NCBI GenBank assembly: GCA_036394915.1
Contig: DASWEE010000038.1
Coordinates: forward strand, 1-9,077
Reading direction: 5' to 3'
Length of the DNA stretch: 9,077 nt
DNA from: JACDER01 sp036394915
GTDB lineage: Bacteria; Actinomycetota; Thermoleophilia; Gaiellales; Gaiellaceae
Under the pieces are notes generated by a model. The model saw only the letters and a list, made by a program, of their open reading frames with translations, did no database searches and was not told where the DNA came from. Made by a program: the position numbers and the translations under genes. This document shows positions 1 through 6,189 of this stretch, in pieces (positions within the stretch are counted from its first letter, which is position 1; each line of letters begins with the position of its first letter).

Positions 1-907
1 GGAGATCGTCCCAGTTCTCGCCGATCTCCCCCACGCGATCCTCGACGTCGTCGTAGTACGACTCCGGCGTTCCCAGGAAGACGACGCCCCGATCCTGCAG
101 CGCCGACACCGTCTGGACGATGTCGTCCGTCGCCATCGCGACGTGCTGCACGCCCGGCCCGCCGTAGAACTCGAGGTACTCCTCGATCTGACTCTTGCGC
201 TTGCCCTCGGCAGGCTCGTTGATCGGAAACTTGATCTTGCCCTCGCCGTCCATCATCACCTTCGACATCAGCGCCGAGTACTCGGTGTGGATCGCCTCGT
301 CCGAGAAGTGGATCAGCTCGGTGAATCCCATCGTGCGCTCATAGAAGGAGACCCACTCGTCCATCCGGCCGAGCTCGACGTTGCCGACCACGTGGTCGAC
401 GTTCTTGAGCCCGATCCCGGTCGCGCCGCGGCCGTTCTCGGAGATCCAGCGATAGCCGGGGAGGAACGCGCCGGCGTAGTCGTCGCGGTTGACGAACGTA
501 TGGATGTTCTCGCCGTAGGTGGCGATCGAGGCGAGCTCGACGCGGCCGAACTCGTCCTCGACCCAGTGCGGCTCTGCGACGCCGCGCGCACCGCGCTGGA
601 CTGCGTTTCGGTACGCGTTCTGGGCGCTCGGGACGCTGAGGGCGACGTCCTTCACGCCGTCCCCGTGGGAGCAGGCGAAGCGCGTCACCTCGTGGTCGGG
701 CCGGAGCCCGCTCGTGACCACGAGCCGGATCTCGTGCTGGTCGAGGACGTACGAGGCCCGGTCGCGGACACCGGTCTCGGGGCCGGCGTACGCAATCGGA
801 TGAAAGCCGAACGCGTGCTCGTAGAAATAGGCCGCCTGCTTCGCGTTGCCGACGTAGAGCTCGAGGTGGTCCCAGCCCTTGATCGGCATGAAGTCGTCCG
901 AGCCCAT
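1..907 (-). CDS. hpd: 4-hydroxyphenylpyruvate dioxygenase (partial, C-terminus cut by window edge)
   Basis: This Fe(II)-dependent cytosolic dioxygenase converts 4-hydroxyphenylpyruvate to homogentisate, the second step of tyrosine catabolism. About 302 codons are visible. The N-terminal vicinal-oxygen-chelate half begins near GWDHLELYVGNAKQAAYFY (residues 11-29). The C-terminal catalytic half starts at VDHVVGNV (170-177), whose His172 matches the first iron ligand. INEPAEGKRKSQIEEYLEF (229-247) and GVQHVAMATDD (from 252) follow, with His255 as the second ligand. The third ligand, a Glu near the C-terminus, lies beyond the left edge. The SQIEEYLEF segment is strongly typical of HPPD. I chose the ATG at 905-907 because a TAGGAT box lies 8 bases upstream; the next in-frame ATG (start at 889) has no such signal. 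The gene diverges from the MprF-like gene. 4-hydroxymandelate synthase is a close paralogue but less likely here. Family identity is near certain. Confidence 0.95.
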   Translation of the reverse strand, partial: MGSDDFMPIKGWDHLELYVGNAKQAAYFYEHAFGFHPIAYAGPETGVRDRASYVLDQHEIRLVVTSGLRPDHEVTRFACSHGDGVKDVALSVPSAQNAYRNAVQRGARGVAEPHWVEDEFGRVELASIATYGENIHTFVNRDDYAGAFLPGYRWISENGRGATGIGLKNVDHVVGNVELGRMDEWVSFYERTMGFTELIHFSDEAIHTEYSALMSKVMMDGEGKIKFPINEPAEGKRKSQIEEYLEFYGGPGVQHVAMATDDIVQTVSALQDRGVVFLGTPESYYDDVEDRVGEIGENWDDL

Positions 908-915
908 CGACCGGA

Positions 916-921
916 ATCCTA
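916..921 (-). promoter_or_regulatory. Candidate -10 box for hpd (leaderless or near-leaderless)
   Basis: On the minus strand this reads TAGGAT, a TANNNT hexamer, 8 bases before the hpd ATG. Transcription starting the usual 6-8 bases downstream would begin at or just before the start codon, giving a leaderless mRNA as is common in Actinobacteria. The AGGA inside it could instead serve as a ribosome-binding site. No clear -35 box is seen. Confidence 0.35.
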
Positions 922-941
922 GCGCCACCCGGAAGAACGGC

Positions 942-947
942 TACCCT
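942..947 (+). promoter_or_regulatory. Candidate -10 box for the MprF-like gene
   Basis: TACCCT on the plus strand, 15 bases before the TTG proposed as start of the MprF-like gene and 20 bases from the opposing hpd -10 box. It would place the transcript start near 954, inside the longest open frame, which is one reason to reject the upstream ATG starts for that gene. It is supported only by the hexamer match and position. Confidence 0.22.
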
Positions 948-962
948 CCCGGGACGCTCTCC

Positions 963-2522
963 TTGCGGCCCCTCCAGATCAGGCCCGAACGGGTCCTAGG
1001 TGTGGCTGCGGCCGCGGTCGGCGCGATCAGCATCGCGTCCGCCGTCACGCCGTCGCTCTCCGACCGCTCCGCGCTCGTGAACGGCGTGCTGCCCCCCGAG
1101 ATCCCCGACGGGGCGCGCTACCTGGCCCTTGCGCTCGGAATCGCCCTCATCTGGCTGTCGTTCTCGCTCGCCCGGCGGCGCCGGAACGCGTGGCACGCCG
1201 CCGTCCTGGTCGTGCTCGTGATCGCGGCTGCGCATCTCGTCAAGGGGCTCGACGCCGAGGAGGCCGGTGCCAGCCTGCTCCTGCTCGCCGCCCTCGTCGC
1301 CTACCGGCAGCGCTTCGACGTCCCCGGCGACCCGGCCGCCCTTCGCCCGCTCGCCGGAACGGCGATCGCGCTCGCAGGAGTGGTGGCTTTCCTAACGCTG
1401 TACGACCTCGATCGTCTCGCCGCGCCGGACTGGCTGGACGACATCGTCCTGAGCGCGGGCGTCTTTCTGCTGCTCCGTGCGACCTACCTCTGGCTCCGGC
1501 CTCTCACCGAGCGCGTCCAGCAGACGGTGACGGAGCGACGAACGGCCCGCAACCTGGTCGAGCACTATGGGACGGACAGCCTCGCCTTCTTCTCGTTGCG
1601 GCGCGACAAGAACTACTTCATCTCCGAGAGCCACAGGGCGTTTCTCGCCTACCGCGTCGTCGCCGGCACGGCGCTGGTCAGCGGCGATCCGATCGGCGAC
1701 GCCAGCGAGTTCGAAGCGTTGCTCACGGACTTCCTCCGGGAGACCCGGGCGAAGGGCTGGCGCCCCGCCGTCCTGAGCGCCAGCGAGGAGATGCTCGATC
1801 TCTACAGGTCGCTCGGCCTGCGGGCGATCGAGATCGGCCGCGAGGCGGTCGTCAGGCCGGATGTGTTCTCGCTCGAGGGCCGACCCATCCGCAAGGTGCG
1901 CCAGTCGGTCAACCGCTTGATACGGGAGGGTTACTCGGTACGGGCGCTCCGGACCGCCGAGCTCACACCCGCCGAGCGCGCGGGCCTCGACGACGTCTCG
2001 TGTGAATGGCTCGGCGCCTGGCCCGAGCGCGGCTTCACGATGGCGATGGACGAGCTCTTCGACGAGCCCGATCCCGTGTTCCTGATCGCCGAGAGCAGCG
2101 AGGGCCGGATCGACGGCTTCATCCAGCTCGTCCCCTGCCCGGCCGGCGACGGCTACTCGCTGAGCGCGATGCGGCGCCGGCGCTCGACGCCGAACGGGCT
2201 GATGGAGTTCCTGGTCGCCGAGGCGATCGCCTGGGTGGGCGGCGAGAACGTGGCCGAGCTCTCGCTCAACTTCTGCGTGTTCGGCGAGCTGCTCGGCGCC
2301 TCGGGCGGAAAGTCTCGACCCACACGGGCGCTCCGCTTTGCCCTGCTCAAGCTCGACCGGCTGTTCCAGCTCGAGCGCCTGCTCTCCTTCAACCGCAAGT
2401 TCTTCCCCGAGTGGCGTCCGCGCTTCCTCTGCTTCGAACGGTTGACGGACTTTCCAGCCGTTGGCTTGGCGTACCTGCACGCCGAGTCGCTGCTGACGCC
2501 TCCCGGCCCCTGGACTCGCTAA
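963..2522 (+). CDS. MprF/LysX-type membrane protein with DUF2156 lysyl(aminoacyl)-phosphatidylglycerol synthase domain
   Basis: This is probably a membrane enzyme that moves an aminoacyl group from aminoacyl-tRNA to phosphatidylglycerol, which lowers surface negative charge. From the TTG at 963 it has 519 residues. Six hydrophobic segments lie near residues 11-29, 52-70, 79-95, 101-114, 130-147 and 160-178. A cytosolic catalytic domain of the DUF2156/LPG_synthase_C type follows from about 195 to 510. Family-typical motifs are DSLAFFSLRRDKNYF (205-219), SGDPIG (240-245), VRQSVNRLIREGY, LSLNFCVFGELL and SFNRKFFPEWRPRFLCFE. It resembles the N-terminal part of mycobacterial LysX but has no lysyl-tRNA synthetase domain, so the amino acid is not determinable. 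Starts at 879 or 888 are open in frame but would overlap the hpd start and its promoter and lack a ribosome-binding site. TTG963 has only a weak GGGA upstream, so the start is uncertain. The stop overlaps the convergent MFS gene by 4 bases. Confidence 0.85.
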   Translation: MRPLQIRPERVLGVAAAAVGAISIASAVTPSLSDRSALVNGVLPPEIPDGARYLALALGIALIWLSFSLARRRRNAWHAAVLVVLVIAAAHLVKGLDAEEAGASLLLLAALVAYRQRFDVPGDPAALRPLAGTAIALAGVVAFLTLYDLDRLAAPDWLDDIVLSAGVFLLLRATYLWLRPLTERVQQTVTERRTARNLVEHYGTDSLAFFSLRRDKNYFISESHRAFLAYRVVAGTALVSGDPIGDASEFEALLTDFLRETRAKGWRPAVLSASEEMLDLYRSLGLRAIEIGREAVVRPDVFSLEGRPIRKVRQSVNRLIREGYSVRALRTAELTPAERAGLDDVSCEWLGAWPERGFTMAMDELFDEPDPVFLIAESSEGRIDGFIQLVPCPAGDGYSLSAMRRRRSTPNGLMEFLVAEAIAWVGGENVAELSLNFCVFGELLGASGGKSRPTRALRFALLKLDRLFQLERLLSFNRKFFPEWRPRFLCFERLTDFPAVGLAYLHAESLLTPPGPWTR

Positions 2523-4039
2523 CCGGCCTCGGCGCCCTCGCCAAGCTCGTCCGCCAGCGTCGGCTCGTCGAATCCCTTCCGCAGCGGGACCTCGTGGATA
2601 CCCACGATCACGACCACGAGCACGAGCACGCAGAGGAATGCGGCCGCCAGGAAAGCCGGACGCAGCGCTGAGGCAAGATCCGCGCGCAGTGCGGGTGGCA
2701 GCCGGTGGACGAGCGTTCCGCCCGAGCCCACCCCGCGCGGGAGCCCCTGGTTGACGATCACGCCCATGAGCGTGACGCCGAGCGTCGCTCCGATCTGGCG
2801 CGAGAACTGCGTCAGCGCGGTCGCCGATCCCATCGCGCGGATCGGCACCGAGTTCTGCACCGCCAGCACGAACACCTGCATCATCAGCCCGAGGCCGGCG
2901 CCGGCGATGACCATGTTGACGGCCGCCTGCCCGTTCGTCGTGTGGACGTCCATCCGCGACAGCAGGAACAGGCCGACGCCGAGCACGACCGGCCCGACGA
3001 GCGCGTTCGGACGGTAGCGCCCCGTCCGCGACACCCACTGGCCCGACAGGATGCTCATCGTGACCGCGCCGAGCATGAACGGGGTGAGGACGACTCCTGA
3101 GGACGTCGCGGAGGTCCCGATCACGCCCTGCACGAACAGCGGGACGAACGCGATCGTCCCGAACATCGCCATCCCGACGAGGGCGACCACGATCACCCCC
3201 GACGCCACCGTGCTGTTGCGGAGCAGGTCGAAGGGAAGGATCGGCTCCTGCACACGGTGCTCGACGAGGGCGAACAGCGCGAGCAGAACCGCCGCTACGG
3301 CGAACGCGCCGAGCACGGGCGCCGAGCCCCACGCGTACTGGCGTCCCGCCCAGACCAGTCCGAGCAAGAGCGCCGTCGTTCCGCCCGCCAGCAGGGCGGC
3401 GCCTCGATAGTCGATCGAGTGCTCGCGCTTCTCGGTTCGCTTCGGCATGGTCACGCCGACTACGACGAAGGCAAGCGCGCCGACCGGGAGGTTGATGTAG
3501 AAGATCCAGCGCCAGGTCGTGTGGTCGACGATCAGTCCGCCGAGCGCCGGGCCGATGATCGAGGCGGCGGCGAAGACTGCTCCGATCAATCCCTGGTAGC
3601 GGCCGCGGTCGCGGGGCGGGACGATGACTCCGATGGTCGAGAGCGCGAGCGGGAAGAGCCCACCGGCGCCGAGCCCCTGGACGGCCCGGAAGAGCACGAG
3701 CTGGGTCATGTTCTGGGCGAGGCCGCACAGCGCCGAGCCGACGAGGAAGATCGAGATTGCGACGAAGAAGAGTGTGCGGCGACCGTGGACGTCGCTCAGC
3801 TTCCCGTAGAGGGGAACGGTGACCGTGCTCGCGAGTAGGTAGGAGGTCACGACCCAGGAGTAGTTCGTCAGGCCGCCGATGTCGCTCACGATCCGCGGCA
3901 GCGCGGTCGCGACCACGGTCTGGTCGATCGCCGCCAGCAAGAGCGCGGTCATGAGCCCCGCGTAGATGGCGAGGATGCGCCCGATCGTGAAGCGATAGCC
4001 GGGCGGCTTGCGGGCGAGCCACGCTCGCAGCGGGCTCAC
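2519..4039 (-). CDS. DHA2-family MFS multidrug exporter, 14 TM (EmrB/QacA type)
   Basis: This is a proton-driven drug or metabolite efflux pump of the inner membrane, 506 residues, the normal length for 14-helix DHA2 antiporters. Visible family motifs include AAIDQTVVATALP (36-48, motif D1) and GKLSDVHGRR (79-88, motif A between TM2 and TM3). FRAVQGLGAGGLFP is motif B. GAVFAAASIIGPALGG is the antiporter motif C, and TTWRWIFYINLPVG is a further DHA2 signature. The frame is open much further upstream, but that part is out-of-frame EamA sequence. The start is the GTG at 4037-4039, whose GTGA overlaps the EamA stop codon (TGA, 4036-4038), implying translational coupling. The tail after the last helix is short, acidic and cytosolic. 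No periplasmic adaptor gene is visible, as expected in a Gram-positive. The substrate cannot be told from sequence. Confidence 0.93.
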   Translation of the reverse strand: MSPLRAWLARKPPGYRFTIGRILAIYAGLMTALLLAAIDQTVVATALPRIVSDIGGLTNYSWVVTSYLLASTVTVPLYGKLSDVHGRRTLFFVAISIFLVGSALCGLAQNMTQLVLFRAVQGLGAGGLFPLALSTIGVIVPPRDRGRYQGLIGAVFAAASIIGPALGGLIVDHTTWRWIFYINLPVGALAFVVVGVTMPKRTEKREHSIDYRGAALLAGGTTALLLGLVWAGRQYAWGSAPVLGAFAVAAVLLALFALVEHRVQEPILPFDLLRNSTVASGVIVVALVGMAMFGTIAFVPLFVQGVIGTSATSSGVVLTPFMLGAVTMSILSGQWVSRTGRYRPNALVGPVVLGVGLFLLSRMDVHTTNGQAAVNMVIAGAGLGLMMQVFVLAVQNSVPIRAMGSATALTQFSRQIGATLGVTLMGVIVNQGLPRGVGSGGTLVHRLPPALRADLASALRPAFLAAAFLCVLVLVVVIVGIHEVPLRKGFDEPTLADELGEGAEAG

Positions 4040-4896
4040 GGGCCGATCCCCTCGCTCTGTCTCCGCCTCGCCAGGACGATGCCGGCGAAGATCGCGACGC
4101 CGCCGGCGATCTGGAGCCAGGAGATGTGCTCGGAGAGCAGCAGCACGGCGAACACGACCGCGATGAAGGGCTGCATGTTCGCGAACAGCGTCGCGTGGGA
4201 CGGCCCGACCCGGTCGACCGCCTTGAACCAGAGGATGTTCGTCAGCACGAGCGGGCCGAGCACGGCGAAGGCGAGCAGCGCCCAGACCTCCCAGCCGAGG
4301 TCGAAGCGCTGGCTCGCAAGCTGAGGAGCGCCGGTGGCCGCGACCGCGATCCATCCGATTACGAGCACGATCGCGCTGATCCGGTAGGGCGAGTACCGCC
4401 GCATCAACGGCGCGATCGCAACCGAGTACGCGGCCCACGTCGCGGCCGTGGCGACGCCGAGTAGGTCTCCCTTGATGTCGCCGGAGACTCCTCCGGAGCC
4501 GACTGCGACGAGCGCGACGCCGGCGAAGGAGACGACGGTTGCCGCCCAGAACCAGCGCGAGACCCGCTCGAGCCCGATCGCGTAGGCGATCAGCGCCGCA
4601 AAGATTGGCGTCGTTCCGAGGATCAGCGCCGTCGTCGAGGCGTTCGTGAACTTGATCGCGTACACGTAGCTGAGCTGGTTGAGCCAGATCCCGACCGCGG
4701 CCGCGCCGACGAGCAGCAGGATGTCACGCCGGCGGACGCGGAACGAGCCTTCGTAGGCGTAGGTGAAGGAGGCGAACAGCGTGGCCGCGATCCCGTAGCG
4801 CACCGTCGAGTACGCGAGCGGATGGAACCCGTGCTGGAGGACGTAGCGCGTGACCGTGAAGTTGAGCGCCCAGATCACGATCGTCCCGATCAGCAT
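4036..4896 (-). CDS. EamA/DMT-superfamily permease (10 TM, RhaT/YdcZ-like)
   Basis: This inner-membrane carrier has two EamA repeats of about five helices each, typical of metabolite exporters. From the ATG at 4894-4896 it is 286 residues, close to the family norm. Helix 1 is LIGTIVIWALNFTVTRYVLQ with the family WALNF motif. Other marks are NASTTALILGTTPIFAALIA at the end of the first repeat and GPSHATLFANMQPFIAVVFA then LLLSEHISWLQIAGGVAIFAGIVL in the second. The ATG has GGAG 8 bases upstream. An alternative GTG at 4993-4995 lies 6 bases after a TAGGCT box and would add 33 Arg/Pro-rich residues. That extension uses more A/T-ending codons than the rest, so I prefer the ATG. The gene is first in a two-gene unit with the MFS exporter (4-base overlap) and diverges from the 92-residue gene. 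Substrate is unknown; amino acids, nucleosides or drugs are typical of the family. Confidence 0.9.
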   Translation of the reverse strand: MLIGTIVIWALNFTVTRYVLQHGFHPLAYSTVRYGIAATLFASFTYAYEGSFRVRRRDILLLVGAAAVGIWLNQLSYVYAIKFTNASTTALILGTTPIFAALIAYAIGLERVSRWFWAATVVSFAGVALVAVGSGGVSGDIKGDLLGVATAATWAAYSVAIAPLMRRYSPYRISAIVLVIGWIAVAATGAPQLASQRFDLGWEVWALLAFAVLGPLVLTNILWFKAVDRVGPSHATLFANMQPFIAVVFAVLLLSEHISWLQIAGGVAIFAGIVLARRRQSEGIGP

Positions 4897-4959
4897 CAGA
4901 TCCGCTCCGCGCCCTCCTCCCGGGCGTCGATGCGGGTGCGGCGACGCCGGGCGGGGCGG

Positions 4960-4990
4960 GCGTCTCAGGCGTGCAGGAGTCTCGAGACGC
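4960..4990. repeat. Inverted repeat upstream of the EamA gene
   Basis: GCGTCTC (4960-4966) and GAGACGC (4984-4990) form perfect 7-base arms with a 17-base spacer. A 10-base perfect palindrome, GTCTCGAGAC (4979-4988), overlaps the right arm, so GTCTC occurs twice facing one GAGAC. If the EamA transcript starts near 4995, the arms lie in its 5' leader and could form a hairpin, or the DNA could be an operator half-site arrangement. If translation starts at the alternative GTG, the region is coding. Confidence 0.35.
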
Positions 4991-5001
4991 GCCACGCCCC
5001 G

Positions 5002-5007
5002 AGCCTA
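5002..5007 (-). promoter_or_regulatory. Candidate -10 box of the EamA-MFS unit
   Basis: The minus strand reads TAGGCT, a TANNNT hexamer, 6 bases before the alternative GTG start at 4995. It faces away from the plus-strand TACTCT box, with exactly 17 bases (5008-5024) between them. Each box therefore sits where the other promoter's -35 contact would be. Neither overlapped box resembles TTGACA. Confidence 0.35.
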
Positions 5008-5024
5008 CCGGGCGCCTACGGGGT

Positions 5025-5030
5025 TACTCT
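5025..5030 (+). promoter_or_regulatory. Candidate -10 box of the 92-residue gene (leaderless)
   Basis: TACTCT is followed by six bases and then the GTG at 5037, the spacing expected for a leaderless transcript. No purine-rich ribosome-binding site lies between the box and the GTG, so leaderless initiation is the simplest explanation for this start. Confidence 0.42.
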
Positions 5031-5036
5031 TCGGCT

Positions 5037-5315
5037 GTGGCCGAGCCGACGAAGGACGACATCGACGTGCTGGTCGGGCCGGCAACCCCACACTTCGCCT
5101 ATCAGCTCCGGGCCCGGGTTTACGACCTGATCCGGGATCTGCCCGAGGACCACGAGGTGCGCCGCTACGGCGAGGAGAAGATGGAGCTGCTCGACCGGCT
5201 CGGCCACGCCTCGTCGAAGGCGGAGGAGGGGCCAGCCGAGCCGCGAGAGCGGATCGGCTGGGAGGAGATCCCGAGCTCGGCTCCCGCGTACGACCCGCTG
5301 CCGCGCCGGCGGTGA
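5037..5315 (+). CDS. Small hypothetical protein, 92 residues, soluble
   Basis: I do not recognise this protein. It starts at a GTG 6 bases after a TACTCT box; the frame is open further back but would run into the divergent promoter. The product begins MAEPTKDDIDVLVGPATPHF. The segment around residues 20-55 (YQLRARVYDLIRDLPEDHEV and onwards to MELLDRLGH) looks strongly helical and highly charged. The tail from about residue 57 is rich in Glu, Pro and Arg and probably disordered, ending PLPRRR. There is no signal peptide, membrane segment, cysteine or obvious catalytic motif. G/C-rich third positions across the frame support it as a real gene. It diverges from the exporter unit and precedes fabL by 127 bases, so it may share control with either. 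Confidence 0.6.
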   Translation: MAEPTKDDIDVLVGPATPHFAYQLRARVYDLIRDLPEDHEVRRYGEEKMELLDRLGHASSKAEEGPAEPRERIGWEEIPSSAPAYDPLPRRR

Positions 5316-5348
5316 CCCCCAATGAACTTAGGGTGCTCGAGTACGGTG

Positions 5349-5442
5349 GGTTGCCGGCGGGCGGAGCCTGGCTTTGCCAGGCGGGAGCCCAGACTGTGCC
5401 GCGGCACAGCCAGGCGTGAAGGAGGGGGCCCACGGGGCAACC
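5349..5442 (+). promoter_or_regulatory. Candidate structured mRNA leader of fabL (riboswitch-like fold, unassigned)
   Basis: The last 94 bases before the fabL ATG can fold as a closed multi-helix element. P1 pairs GGTTGCC (5349-5355) with GGCAACC (5436-5442), ending directly at the ATG. P2 pairs GGGC (5359-5362) with GCCC (5387-5390), then a GGA/GGGA internal loop, then GCCTGGC (5366-5372) with GCCAGGC (5376-5382) around a TTT loop. P3 is the perfect palindrome CTGTGCCGCGGCACAG (5394-5409). A second GCCAGGC (5409-5415) could displace the first and pair with GCCTGGC instead. GGAGG (5421-5425) lies between P3 and P1, 17 bases before the ATG, further than usual unless folding brings it closer. 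A TAGGGT hexamer at 5329-5334 is a possible -10 box. I could not match it to a known riboswitch class from memory. High GC makes some pairing expected by chance. Confidence 0.4.
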
Positions 5443-6189
5443 ATGGGTTCCCCCGTGTTTGAGGGCGGGTCCGTCCTCGTCACGGGCGGCTCGCGCGGGA
5501 TCGGGAAGGCGATTGCGCTGCGCTTCGCCGGGCTGGGAGCGGCGCGGGTGGCGATCGGATACCTCCGGAACGACACGGCGGCGGAGAAGACCGCCGAAGA
5601 GCTGGGCGCGCTCGGGGCCGAGCCGGTGCTCGTGCGCGGAAACGTTTCCGGCGAGCGCGTCCTGCAGCAGGTGGCCGAGCTCGGGCCGCTCGACGCGCTC
5701 GTCCACAACGCCGCGACCGGCGTGATCCGTCCGGCGCTCGAGGTGGAGGACAGGCATTGGGACTGGACCCTGGCGGCGAACGCGCGGGCGCTGCTTTCGC
5801 TCGCGCGCGTGGCGGCGCCTTCGATGCCGGCCGGCTCCTCGATCGTCGGGATCTCGAGCCTGGGCGCCTCGCGCGTGCTCGAGAACTACGTGCTCGTCGG
5901 GACGTCGAAGGCCGCGCTCGAGTCGCTCATCCGCTACCTGGCGGTCGAGCTGGCGCCCCGTGGGATCCGCGTGAACGGGGTCTCGGCCGGGGTCGTCGAG
6001 ACCGAGGCGCTCGACTACTTCCCGAACCGGGAGCAGATGCTCAATGCGGCCCGGAAGCGTACCCCTGCCGGGCGGATGGTCGAGGCGAGCGACGTCGCGG
6101 ACACCGTCGCCTTCCTCTGCTCACCCGGCGCGGAGATGATCCGGGGCCAGACGCTGATCGTCGACGGCGGCTTCTCGCTCCTGGCCTAA
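5443..6189 (+). CDS. fabL: FabL-type enoyl-[acyl-carrier-protein] reductase III
   Basis: This probably catalyses the NADPH-dependent reduction of trans-2-enoyl-ACP, the last step of each fatty-acid elongation cycle, in the cytosol. The 248-residue protein has a Rossmann fold with TGGSRGIG (14-21) and NAA (89-91). It aligns by eye along its length with what I recall of Bacillus subtilis FabL. Matching blocks are HWDWT (105-109), LENYVLVGTSKAALESLIRY (from 146), FPNRE, TPAGRMVE, MIRGQT and the end IVDGG. The key point is that Tyr149 sits seven residues before Lys156 (Tyr-x6-Lys). This is the enoyl-reductase pattern; ordinary SDR oxidoreductases have Tyr-x3-Lys, and here the position four before the Lys is Val152. 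I chose the ATG at 5443; in-frame TTG 5374 and GTG 5416 lie inside the structured leader. No other fatty-acid synthesis genes are adjacent. A divergent SDR with another substrate remains possible. Confidence 0.85.
   Translation: MGSPVFEGGSVLVTGGSRGIGKAIALRFAGLGAARVAIGYLRNDTAAEKTAEELGALGAEPVLVRGNVSGERVLQQVAELGPLDALVHNAATGVIRPALEVEDRHWDWTLAANARALLSLARVAAPSMPAGSSIVGISSLGASRVLENYVLVGTSKAALESLIRYLAVELAPRGIRVNGVSAGVVETEALDYFPNREQMLNAARKRTPAGRMVEASDVADTVAFLCSPGAEMIRGQTLIVDGGFSLLA

Noticed and set aside
143..922. Plus-strand open frame opposite hpd
   Set aside because: It is the antisense shadow of hpd, whose catalytic motifs are unambiguous on the minus strand.
1392..4022. Long minus-strand open frame (876 codons)
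   Set aside because: It runs antisense to the MprF-like gene and out of frame through the MFS gene. Its product is a low-complexity Arg/Ala/Glu-rich string with no domain; it is a product of GC-rich codon bias.
5366..5382. GCCTGGC-TTT-GCCAGGC hairpin as an intrinsic terminator for the 92-residue gene
   Set aside because: It is followed by GGGAGCCC, not by a run of T, so it lacks the release signal. It is better read as part of the fabL leader.
5005..5757. Minus-strand open frame opposite the 92-residue gene and fabL start
   Set aside because: The product is Arg/Pro/Ala-rich with no motif, and it lies antisense to fabL's conserved Rossmann motif.
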